Source of the DNA: JAIMBK01 sp040755975
Lineage (GTDB): Bacteria; Bacillota; Desulfotomaculia; Desulfotomaculales; Nap2-2B
Length of the DNA stretch: 6,369 nt
Assembly (NCBI GenBank): GCA_040755975.1
Contig: JBFLZY010000120.1
Coordinates: 1 to 6,369 of the forward strand
Direction of reading: 5' to 3'
Shown here in pieces: positions 1 to 5,574 of the stretch (the stretch's first letter is position 1; the number at the start of each line of letters is the position of its first letter). Below the pieces are notes generated by a model. The model saw only the letters and a list, made by a program, of their open reading frames with translations. It did not search any database and was not told where the DNA came from. The position numbers and the translations under genes are program-made.

Positions 1-882
1 CGCCTGGAAGTCACCAACTACGGAAACCCCCGGGGAATGCCCCAGTTTGCCGACGCCGACGAGCTGTTTAAACTTTTGCGCGGCAGCAAAAAGGTTAAAG
101 ATAAAATGGCCGGCGTGGAATTGACCGCCGTGACCATCCGGGAAAGGGCGGTGGATCGGGCCATCCAGGCCAGAAAGGAAGGATACGGCCCGGACCGGGT
201 GCTGATGATGGTATCCACTTCCGAATCGCACCAGGTGAAAAACTCCGGCCTTGATCACAAAGGTTACTGGGCCGAGGTGGAGCGCTGCATTAAAAAGGTC
301 CACGACGCCGGGATGAAGTTTAACGGCACGGTGAGCACCATCTGGGGCTGCCCCATCGAAGGGCCCACGGAGCTGAAGGCGGCGGTGGAAGTAACCAGGC
401 GCTTCCTGGAACTGGGGGCCGACGACATTGAACACGCCGATCACGACGGCTCCGCCCCGCCCAATAAAGTGTACGAATATTTTTCCATGGTCCTCGACGC
501 CTTCCCCAATCCCGACCTGCACATTGCCCACTTCCACGTGACCCGCGGCTGGGGGTTGGCCAACGTGCTGGCCGCCCTGCAGGCGGGGATTACCCACTTT
601 GAGAGCACCATGGGCGGGATCGGCGGGCAGCCGGCCAACTTCGTGGACGGCGTGCCTGTGGCCGGGACCGGTTCGTACTATTACCAGGATCCCAACATTG
701 TCGGCCTCGTCTCCACCGAGGACATGGTGGTCATGATGGACGAGATGGGCATCGATACCGGCGTGAACGTGGACCGGGTGCTGGAGATCGGCCGGATGGT
801 GGAAAAGATCGTCGGCCGCCGGTTAAGAAGCGAGTGCATCCGGACGGGCCGCATCCCGAAGGGGCCGACGGGACACAAGTAA
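1..882 (+). CDS. HMG-CoA-lyase-like (DRE-TIM metallolyase) protein, 5'-truncated
   Basis: The reading frame is open from base 1, so the gene begins upstream; the ATG at 37 is internal because the preceding codons (RLEVTNYGNPRG) already match the family's VEVTSF.SP segment. The 293 visible residues follow the HMG-CoA lyase order (numbered from base 1): SxSExHxxKN-like segment at 72-81, GCPxEG at 116-121, an Asp at 147 matching the conserved GD, an HxH metal-ligand pair H177/H179, a GGIGG loop near 206-210, and an STED segment near 238-241. The family cleaves or forms C-C bonds of acyl-CoA or keto acids using a divalent metal. Differences from true HMG-CoA lyase are marked: the HCHDTYG motif reads HFHVTRG, the catalytic Cys after GLGG is Gln210, and an insertion precedes the STED segment. 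The N-terminal RDGxQ motif is outside the window. Family membership is secure but the substrate is unknown; a related aldolase or acyl-transferring lyase is equally possible. The next gene is convergent, so the operon context lies upstream, out of view. Confidence 0.85.
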   Translation, partial: RLEVTNYGNPRGMPQFADADELFKLLRGSKKVKDKMAGVELTAVTIRERAVDRAIQARKEGYGPDRVLMMVSTSESHQVKNSGLDHKGYWAEVERCIKKVHDAGMKFNGTVSTIWGCPIEGPTELKAAVEVTRRFLELGADDIEHADHDGSAPPNKVYEYFSMVLDAFPNPDLHIAHFHVTRGWGLANVLAALQAGITHFESTMGGIGGQPANFVDGVPVAGTGSYYYQDPNIVGLVSTEDMVVMMDEMGIDTGVNVDRVLEIGRMVEKIVGRRLRSECIRTGRIPKGPTGHK

Positions 883-890
883 AGACTCGG

Positions 891-976
891 GGCATAAGGC
901 ACAAAGGCACAGAGGCACAAAGGCAAAAGGGACAGAGAGACAAAAGTACAAAGGAACAGAGGCACAAAGGGGGCAA
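891..976. repeat. Degenerate octamer tandem array, consensus GGCACAAA
   Basis: Eleven consecutive units can be read in register: nine are 8 bp and two (891-897 and 922-928) are 7 bp. Exact GGCACAAA copies lie at 898-905, 914-921 and 961-968. GGCACAGA is at 906-913, and variants such as GGGACAGA (929-936), GAGACAAA (937-944), AGTACAAA (945-952), GGAACAGA (953-960) and GGGGCAAA (969-976) fill the rest. The pattern is almost pure purine plus one central C. It begins nine bases after the stop codon of the lyase-like gene and fades into a purine-rich tail to about 1040. The period is not a multiple of three, so it shows no coding constraint. The role is unknown; it looks like slippage-prone, non-coding sequence. 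Confidence 0.85.
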
Positions 977-1069
977 AATTGAAAAGGCTAAAGGCAGGCA
1001 ATCAGCAAGGGAGACACAGGGAGGACGGAGGGGTGCAAGGTTAACGGGCGTTAAAAGGTATTTTTCCCT

Positions 1070-1101
1070 AAAAAATAAGGGGGGTTCCGTGTTGAACCCC
1101 C
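1070..1101 (-). terminator. Rho-independent terminator of otsA
   Basis: An 8-bp stem (1080-1087 pairing with 1094-1101, GGGGTTC/GAACCCC core) closes a 6-base loop. Read on the minus strand the stem is followed by CCTTATTTTTT, a U-rich tract (complement of 1070-1080). It lies about 50 bases past the otsA stop codon. On the plus strand only a poor T-rich stretch follows, so termination of the lyase-like gene here is possible but less well supported. Confidence 0.7.
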
Positions 1102-1153
1102 GTTTGCGTTCCTGCCGAAGCTTTTTGCGGAAAACCTGTTTTTCCCGGCGGAC

Positions 1154-2638
1154 TTATGTAGCCGTTTGGTTGGCTGCGATGTGCTTTTCGGGCGTTAACC
1201 GGCCCTGGGGCAAGGCGATCAGCTTTAAGTGGGTCTGCCACCACCAACGGGAATCTTTGTTTTTGACTACCTGTTGGAGCGTCCGGAGCCTTTCTTGTTT
1301 TTCCTCCGGCGGCATTTCCAGGGCTACCTTCATTCTGTTCGCCAGCTGGTTCAGGTTGTACGGGTTGGCCAGGACGGCGCTTTTCAACTCTTCGGCGGCG
1401 CCGGCAAACGGGCTGAGCAAGAGCACACCCTGGCCGTCGGTACGGGCGGCAATGAACTCTTTGGCGATCAGGTTCAGACCGTCGCGCAGGGCGGTGACCA
1501 GCAAAACGTCGGCCGCCAGGTAGTGGGCGACCAGTTCTTTTTCGTTCAAGGAGCGGTGCAGGTACCGGACGGGCACGGCCCCGTAGCCGCGGTCGTAGAG
1601 ACCGTTTATTTCTCCCACCAGCCGCTCTACTTCTTCCTTGAGTCTGGCGTAAGCTTCCACCCCGTTTCTGGTGGGTACGGCTACCTGCAAAAGGGTGGCT
1701 CTCCCCTGGTACTGGGGATATTTTTCTAAAAAAGCACCGAAAGCCTTTATTCTTTCGCTAATCCCTTTGGTATAATCCAGCCTGTCAATCCCCAGCAAAA
1801 GGTGTTCGGCTCCCGCCGCCCGGCGGATGCGCCGGGCCTGAGCCTTCACCTCGGGGTCGTTGGCCAGTTGTTCAAAGCGCTGCCAGTTAATGCCGACGGG
1901 AATGGCCCGGGCAATAATCCGCCGGTTGCCGGACCAGACAAGCCCATGTTCTAAATTAACCTGAAGGCGGAAATATTTTTTCACGCAGGCTAAAAAATTT
2001 TCCAGGTAGGACCGGGTGTGGAAGGCGATCAGATCACTTCCCAGCAAGCCGTGCAGCACCTGCCGGGCCCACGGCAGCACCCCGAAAATATCCGGCGGCG
2101 GAAACGGGATGTGCCAGAAAAAGGCTATTTTCGACTGGGGATACCGGCGGCGAATCAGCTGGGGTACGATGGTCAGGTGGTAATCATGCACCCAAAAAAT
2201 GCTTTCTTCGGTGGCCGAATCGACTACCGCCCGGGCAAATTTGTGGTTTACTTGCCGGTAGGCCTGCCAGTATTCCTGCTTAAAGGCGCACTTATCGATC
2301 ATCTGGTGAGCCAGGGGCCACAGGCTGCTGTTGGCAAATCCGTGGTAGTAGCCGTTGTATTCTTCCTCATCCAGAGTTACTTCCTGCAGGGTATATCGTG
2401 GCGAACCCGCCGGAACCGCTATCTTCATGCCCCTGGCATGGCCGTTGTTTAAGCGGCCGCACCAGGCCACCCAGGTTCCGTTAAATGAATTTAAAACGGG
2501 TTCGACGGCCGAAACCAGTCCGCTTACGGCGCGTTTCCAGGTAATTTGTTCCCTGTTTCCGGTAAAGACGTAGCTGGCGCGGTTCGAGACGACTACCAGA
2601 CTGCCGGTTTGTCTGATGGGATTTAAGGCACTTTGCAC
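1154..2638 (-). CDS. otsA: Alpha,alpha-trehalose-phosphate synthase (GT20)
   Basis: This cytosolic retaining glycosyltransferase moves glucose from a nucleotide sugar (UDP- or GDP-glucose) to glucose 6-phosphate, giving trehalose 6-phosphate. Visible family marks, numbered from the GTG at 2638: VVVSNR at 15-20 (sugar-phosphate-binding Arg), GTWVAW at 54-59, GFANSSLWPLAH at 100-111, WVHDYHL at 149-155, WHIPFP at 175-180, GIDRLDYTKG at 283-292 (Arg286 and Lys291 of the donor phosphate site) and RDGLNLIAKEF at 385-395 (Asp386, Glu394). The length, 494 residues, is slightly over the usual 450-480. GTG at 2638 is preferred because GGAGG (2647-2651) sits 8 bases upstream; the in-frame GTG at 2647 overlaps that site and would add three residues. 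No trehalose-phosphate phosphatase (otsB) is adjacent. The gene is a single unit with its own promoter and terminator. Glucosylglycerol-phosphate synthase is a GT20 alternative, but the motifs fit OtsA. Confidence 0.93.
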   Translation of the reverse strand: MQSALNPIRQTGSLVVVSNRASYVFTGNREQITWKRAVSGLVSAVEPVLNSFNGTWVAWCGRLNNGHARGMKIAVPAGSPRYTLQEVTLDEEEYNGYYHGFANSSLWPLAHQMIDKCAFKQEYWQAYRQVNHKFARAVVDSATEESIFWVHDYHLTIVPQLIRRRYPQSKIAFFWHIPFPPPDIFGVLPWARQVLHGLLGSDLIAFHTRSYLENFLACVKKYFRLQVNLEHGLVWSGNRRIIARAIPVGINWQRFEQLANDPEVKAQARRIRRAAGAEHLLLGIDRLDYTKGISERIKAFGAFLEKYPQYQGRATLLQVAVPTRNGVEAYARLKEEVERLVGEINGLYDRGYGAVPVRYLHRSLNEKELVAHYLAADVLLVTALRDGLNLIAKEFIAARTDGQGVLLLSPFAGAAEELKSAVLANPYNLNQLANRMKVALEMPPEEKQERLRTLQQVVKNKDSRWWWQTHLKLIALPQGRLTPEKHIAANQTAT

Positions 2639-2646
2639 CGCTGTCA

Positions 2647-2651
2647 CCTCC
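2647..2651 (-). promoter_or_regulatory. Ribosome binding site deciding the otsA start
   Basis: GGAGG on the minus strand lies 8 bases before the GTG at 2636-2638, which is optimal. The alternative in-frame GTG at 2645-2647 overlaps the last G of this site and could not use it. Confidence 0.75.
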
Positions 2652-2695
2652 CAAGATTTTGGTAATCCCCGTCGGCTCCTAAGGAAAGATGGAAA

Positions 2696-2726
2696 ATTAT
2701 AACTAACACATCGTAATTGGTGGCAA
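2696..2726 (-). promoter_or_regulatory. Predicted sigma-A promoter for otsA
   Basis: On the minus strand a perfect -10 box TATAAT (2696-2701) is preceded by TTGCCA (2721-2726), a good -35 match, with a 19-base spacer that is longer than the optimal 17. Transcription would start near 2689, giving a leader of about 50 bases. The -10 match is strong; the spacer lowers confidence. Confidence 0.55.
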
Positions 2727-2734
2727 GTTGGTGG

Positions 2735-2755
2735 TTGGTTGAGAGTCTAAACCAA
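2735..2755. other. Inverted repeat upstream of the otsA promoter
   Basis: TTGGTT (2735-2740) and AACCAA (2750-2755) form a perfect 6-bp inverted repeat with a 9-base spacer. It lies just upstream of the proposed otsA -35 box in the divergent region. This is a possible regulator-binding site, but short repeats of this size also occur by chance. Confidence 0.25.
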
Positions 2756-2844
2756 TCTATAAAAGCAGTTGTACGTAAAATTATATAGTTAATTCCATGG
2801 ATTGTCAATAGTTAAAATAACCGATGGTAATAATATCCAGGGGT

Positions 2845-2860
2845 GGGCACGATTTTGCCC
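2845..2860 (+). other. Short hairpin upstream of the trpB2 promoter
   Basis: GGGCA (2845-2849) pairs with TGCCC (2856-2860) across a 6-base loop, followed by TTGATTT. The stem is only 5 bp and lies directly upstream of the proposed -35 box. It could be a weak terminator of an upstream start, an operator, or chance. Confidence 0.3.
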
Positions 2861-2889
2861 TTGATTTCAGTTAATCAATTAAATACAAT
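2861..2889 (+). promoter_or_regulatory. Predicted sigma-A promoter for trpB2
   Basis: TTGATT (2861-2866) and TACAAT (2884-2889) are separated by exactly 17 bases, each one or two mismatches from consensus. Transcription would start near 2896, leaving a leader of about 35 bases. The spacer contains an AT-rich imperfect palindrome (TTAAT, 2871-2875, and ATTAA, 2878-2882), a possible operator position. Confidence 0.65.
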
Positions 2890-2930
2890 AATATCACCAA
2901 TAAAATGAGCAGAGAGGAGTTCAGTTAAGC

Positions 2931-4286
2931 ATGGACGAGATTAAAATTACCCTCCCGGAAAGAGAAATCCCCACCCACTGGTACAACATTCAGGCAGACA
3001 TGCCAAACCTCCCCAGGCCGCCCCTGAACCCCGCGACGGGGCAGCCGGTAACTCCTGACGACTTAAAGTCCATTTTCCCCGTAGGCTTGATCGTGCAGGA
3101 GGCAACGCGGGAACGCTGGGTTGAGATCCCCGAGGAAGTCCGTGAGATTTACCGGTTGTGGCGCCCTTCGCCCCTTTTCCGGGCGAAGCGGCTGGAAAAG
3201 GCCCTGGATACCCCGGCGCGGATATTTTACAAGTACGAAGGGGTGAGTCCGGCCGGGAGCCACAAGCTGAACACGGCGGTGGCCCAGGCTTACTACAATA
3301 AAGTTGAGGGGATCAGGCGCCTGACCACCGAGACGGGCGCCGGGCAGTGGGGTACGGCTCTTTCCCAGGCCTGCAACTTTTTTGGGCTGGAATGTGTGGT
3401 TTATATGGTAAGGGTGAGCTACCGCCAAAAACCCTACCGCCGTTCAATTATGGAAATATTCGGCGCAAAGGTGTACTCCAGCCCAAGCGAAAATACCCAG
3501 GCCGGTCGCCGGATCCTGGCGGAAATGCCGGATACGCCGGGGAGCCTGGGGATCGCCATCAGCGAAGCGATTGAAGAGGCCGCCGGGCGGGAGGACACCA
3601 ATTATTCCCTGGGCAGCGTCTTAAACCATGTCTGCCTGCACCAGACGGTTATCGGCCTGGAGGCGAAAGAGCAAATGGCCAGGGCTGGTTATTACCCCGA
3701 CGTGGTTATCGGTTGCGTCGGCGGAGGCAGCAACTTCAGCGGCCTCGCTTTCCCCTTTGCTTACGACAAACTGACCGGCGCTGCACGGGTGCGCCTGGTG
3801 GCCGTCGAACCGACGGCCTGCCCCACGCTCACGCGGGGCCTGCATACCTACGACCATGGGGACGTGGCCGGCTTTACCCCGCTTTTGTATATGCATACGC
3901 TGGGCTCCCGCTTTATCCCGCCCGGTATTCACGCCGGCGGCCTGCGGTATCACGGCGATGCCCCGCTGCTTTGCCAGCTGGTGGCCGACGGGGTTGTGGA
4001 AGCGCGGGCGCTCAACCAGACGGAAATTTTCCAGGGGGCGATCACCTTTGCCCGGAGCGAGGGAATCGTGCCCGCTCCCGAGTCGGCGCACGCCGTTCAG
4101 TGGGCCATCCGGGAAGCTTTGGAGGCAAAAGAGGCCGGCGAGGCCAGGACTATTCTTTTGAACTTAAGCGGGCACGGCCTGCTGGATCTTTCTGCCTACG
4201 ATAATTATTTATCCGGTCAGCTTGTGGATTATCCGCTGCCCGAAGAAGAATTGCAAAAGGCTCTGGAGATGCTGCCAAAAATTTAA
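2931..4286 (+). CDS. trpB: Tryptophan synthase beta chain, TrpB2 type
   Basis: A PLP enzyme of fold type II that joins indole to serine to make tryptophan in the cytoplasm. The Schiff-base lysine is K112 in GSHKLNTA; the catalytic Glu is E134 in TETGAGQWG, where Trp replaces the His usual in TrpB1; the cofactor phosphate loop is CVGGGSN at 262-268; and SEGIVPAPESAHA (376-388) and SGHGLLDL (413-420) complete the active site. Length 451 with an extended N-terminus and the QWG variant point to the TrpB2 subfamily, which commonly works without TrpA, either as a stand-alone indole-salvage enzyme or with a distinct partner. No trpA or other trp gene is nearby. GAGGAG (2914-2919) lies 11 bases before the ATG, a rather long but usable spacing. 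The gene has its own promoter and terminator, so it looks monocistronic. Family assignment is firm; the salvage role is inferred from subfamily and isolation. Confidence 0.93.
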   Translation: MDEIKITLPEREIPTHWYNIQADMPNLPRPPLNPATGQPVTPDDLKSIFPVGLIVQEATRERWVEIPEEVREIYRLWRPSPLFRAKRLEKALDTPARIFYKYEGVSPAGSHKLNTAVAQAYYNKVEGIRRLTTETGAGQWGTALSQACNFFGLECVVYMVRVSYRQKPYRRSIMEIFGAKVYSSPSENTQAGRRILAEMPDTPGSLGIAISEAIEEAAGREDTNYSLGSVLNHVCLHQTVIGLEAKEQMARAGYYPDVVIGCVGGGSNFSGLAFPFAYDKLTGAARVRLVAVEPTACPTLTRGLHTYDHGDVAGFTPLLYMHTLGSRFIPPGIHAGGLRYHGDAPLLCQLVADGVVEARALNQTEIFQGAITFARSEGIVPAPESAHAVQWAIREALEAKEAGEARTILLNLSGHGLLDLSAYDNYLSGQLVDYPLPEEELQKALEMLPKI

Positions 4287-4312
4287 AGCATTTAAAGAAG
4301 ATTTAGTTAGAG

Positions 4313-4336
4313 AAAGGGCGGGTTTTTCCGCCTTTT
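4313..4336 (+). terminator. Rho-independent terminator of trpB2
   Basis: A 9-bp stem with one G-U pair (AAAGGGCGG at 4313-4321 pairing with CCGCCTTTT at 4328-4336) closes a 6-base loop. The T-run forms the 3' end of the stem. It starts 26 bases after the trpB2 stop and separates that gene from the yggS operon. Confidence 0.75.
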
Positions 4337-4380
4337 CCTGTTGATGCGCAGGATTTCCGATTTGGGCGGCGAATAAAAAA

Positions 4381-4386
4381 TACAAT
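4381..4386 (+). promoter_or_regulatory. Possible -10 element for the yggS-sepF-proC operon
   Basis: TACAAT follows an A-rich stretch and lies between the trpB2 terminator and the yggS ribosome binding site. No good -35 hexamer sits at 16-18 bases upstream, so the call rests on the -10 box and on the need for a start after the terminator. The leader would be under 20 bases. Confidence 0.3.
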
Positions 4387-4410
4387 TCCTTAAAAAGCAG
4401 GAGATTTATC

Positions 4411-5103
4411 TTGGGCGTACAAGAAAATATAAGGGAAGTAAAAGAAAAAATCGCCCTGGCCGCCGGCCGGGCCGGGCGGTCCCCCCGGGATATCAAGCTG
4501 GTGGCGGTGACCAAAGGGGTTTGCGGGGAGCGCATTCTGGAAGCATTGGCGGCCGGAATCAATGCTTTCGGCGAGAACCGCGTCCAGGAGATGCTGGCCA
4601 AGCAGGCGCTTTTGCCTGCCGGTATGGAGTGGCATTTTATTGGACATCTGCAGACAAATAAGGTAAAATATATCATCAACACTGTAAGTTTAATTCATTC
4701 CCTGGATAGCTGGCGTCTGGCCCAGGCAATTAACCGGCTGGCCGAAAAAGCACAGAAAAAGGTGGCGGTCCTGGTCCAGGTTAACGTAGCCGGCGAAAAA
4801 ACCAAGTACGGTTTGCCCCCGGCGGAAGTGATGGAATTTATCCGGGAGGCCAGCGCCCTTCCCTGGTTGAAAATCCGGGGGTTGATGACTATTGCGCCGG
4901 CGGTGGCCAATCCAGAGGAAGCGCGGCCGGTTTTTCGCGAACTCCGCTTTTTGTACGAACGGGCGCGCGCGCTTCTGCCCCGGGTAGAAATTGATTATCT
5001 CTCCATGGGGATGACCAACGATTACCTGGTGGCGGTAGAAGAGGGGGCCAACATCTTACGTTTGGGAACGGCCGTTTTTGGCGCCCGGAAGAAAGGAGGG
5101 TAG
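4411..5103 (+). CDS. yggS: PLP homeostasis protein, YggS/YlmE/PLPBP family
   Basis: A single-domain TIM-barrel PLP-binding protein (fold type III, like the N-terminal domain of alanine racemase) with no proven catalytic reaction. Family members buffer free pyridoxal 5'-phosphate and affect amino acid and keto acid balance. The PLP lysine is K35 in VAVTKGV; other marks are GENRVQE (55-61), WHFIGHLQTNK (74-84), the GLMTI strand (157-161), SMGMTNDY (198-205, phosphate binding; the usual form is SMGMSxD) and RLGTAVFG (217-224). The length of 230 is normal. The TTG start at 4411 has AGGAG (4399-4403) 7 bases upstream and gives the expected N-terminus. sepF starts three bases after its stop, so the two are co-transcribed and probably translationally coupled. 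In B. subtilis the orthologue ylmE also stands just before sepF (ylmF). Confidence 0.95.
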   Translation: MGVQENIREVKEKIALAAGRAGRSPRDIKLVAVTKGVCGERILEALAAGINAFGENRVQEMLAKQALLPAGMEWHFIGHLQTNKVKYIINTVSLIHSLDSWRLAQAINRLAEKAQKKVAVLVQVNVAGEKTKYGLPPAEVMEFIREASALPWLKIRGLMTIAPAVANPEEARPVFRELRFLYERARALLPRVEIDYLSMGMTNDYLVAVEEGANILRLGTAVFGARKKGG

Positions 5104-5106
5104 GCG

Positions 5107-5544
5107 TTGGCTAAGCGATTCGTAGATAAGGTGCTGGGCTTTATCGGCTTTGAAGAGGAGCCTTTAGAAGAGGATGAGCGGGAAAAAGAGGACCGGGAAG
5201 AAGATGAAACAGCCGCTCAGTCCAGGCGCAAAGGGCAGGTGCTGAGCCTGCACGCCCAGCGGCAGGTCCGGGTAGTGGTCGCGGAACCGAAGGTTTTTGA
5301 AGATGTTCAGGGGATCGCCGATCATTTGAAAAACAGGCGGCCGGTGATTGTCAACCTGGAGCAGGCGGACGCGGAACTGGCCAGGCGGGTGGTCGACTTT
5401 ATCAGCGGCGCTACCTACGGATTAAACGGGAACATGCAGAAAGTCGGGAACGGTATTTTTCTTTTTGTCCCCAGCAATGTGGATATTACTTCCGAGTTGA
5501 AGAATCAGGCCCGGGACCGTGAACTATTTTCCTGGATGCGGTAA
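5107..5544 (+). CDS. sepF: Cell division protein SepF
   Basis: SepF binds FtsZ filaments and anchors the Z-ring to the membrane during septum formation. The 145 residues show the classical three parts. A short amphipathic N-terminal helix (about 1-15, MAKRFVDKVLGFIGF) is the membrane anchor. A very acidic linker (about 16-34, nearly all Glu/Asp with a few Lys/Arg) follows. The DUF552 core runs from about 54 to 128 and includes RPVIVNLEQ (78-86), the FISGATYGLNG strand-turn (98-108) and VGNGIFLFVPSNVDI (113-127). The start is TTG at 5107, with AAAGGAGG (5092-5099) 7 bases upstream and lying inside the end of yggS. Length and order match Firmicute SepF. The neighbours yggS and proC place it in a division-cluster remnant; ylmG/yggT and divIVA would be expected beyond the right edge. 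Confidence 0.95.
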   Translation: MAKRFVDKVLGFIGFEEEPLEEDEREKEDREEDETAAQSRRKGQVLSLHAQRQVRVVVAEPKVFEDVQGIADHLKNRRPVIVNLEQADAELARRVVDFISGATYGLNGNMQKVGNGIFLFVPSNVDITSELKNQARDRELFSWMR

Positions 5545-5574
5545 GTCAGCTGGCTAAGAATGGGGTATGTTGGC

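Noticed and set aside
681..1001. Minus-strand open frame giving a hydrophobic Leu/Cys/Phe-rich protein that resembles a membrane segment
   Set aside because: The hydrophobic run is simply the complement of the purine-rich octamer array, and the rest is antisense to the lyase-like gene. The other reading of the same region (731-976) gives the same kind of artefact.
834..1523. Long plus-strand open frame of 229 codons running through the repeat array into otsA
   Set aside because: It starts inside the lyase-like gene in another frame, translates the octamer repeats as low-complexity Lys/Arg/Gln-rich sequence, and then runs antisense to otsA. It has no ribosome binding site or recognisable domain.
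2018..2452. Plus-strand open frame of 144 codons inside otsA
   Set aside because: Antisense shadow of a gene whose GT20 motifs are intact on the opposite strand. There is no ribosome binding site or family match.
2839..2866. GGGGTGGGCACG followed by a small hairpin and TTGATTT, resembling a T-box antiterminator motif before trpB2
   Set aside because: The invariant GGGTGGNACC core is not matched after GGGTGG. No stem I or specifier loop can be seen upstream, the stem is only 5 bp, and the best promoter lies downstream of it.
2905..2928. Seven-codon open frame (MSREEFS) just before trpB2 as an attenuator leader peptide
   Set aside because: It contains no tryptophan codon, has no ribosome binding site, and no alternative terminator hairpin follows before trpB2.
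3713..4204. Arg-rich plus-strand open frame within trpB2
   Set aside because: Out-of-frame shadow caused by the high GC third-position bias of trpB2. The overlapping TrpB2 frame has all the catalytic motifs.
5560..5574. Alternative proC start at ATG 5560 adding five residues
   Set aside because: No Shine-Dalgarno sequence precedes it, and the extra residues extend beyond the usual ProC N-terminus; the ATG at 5575 is better placed.
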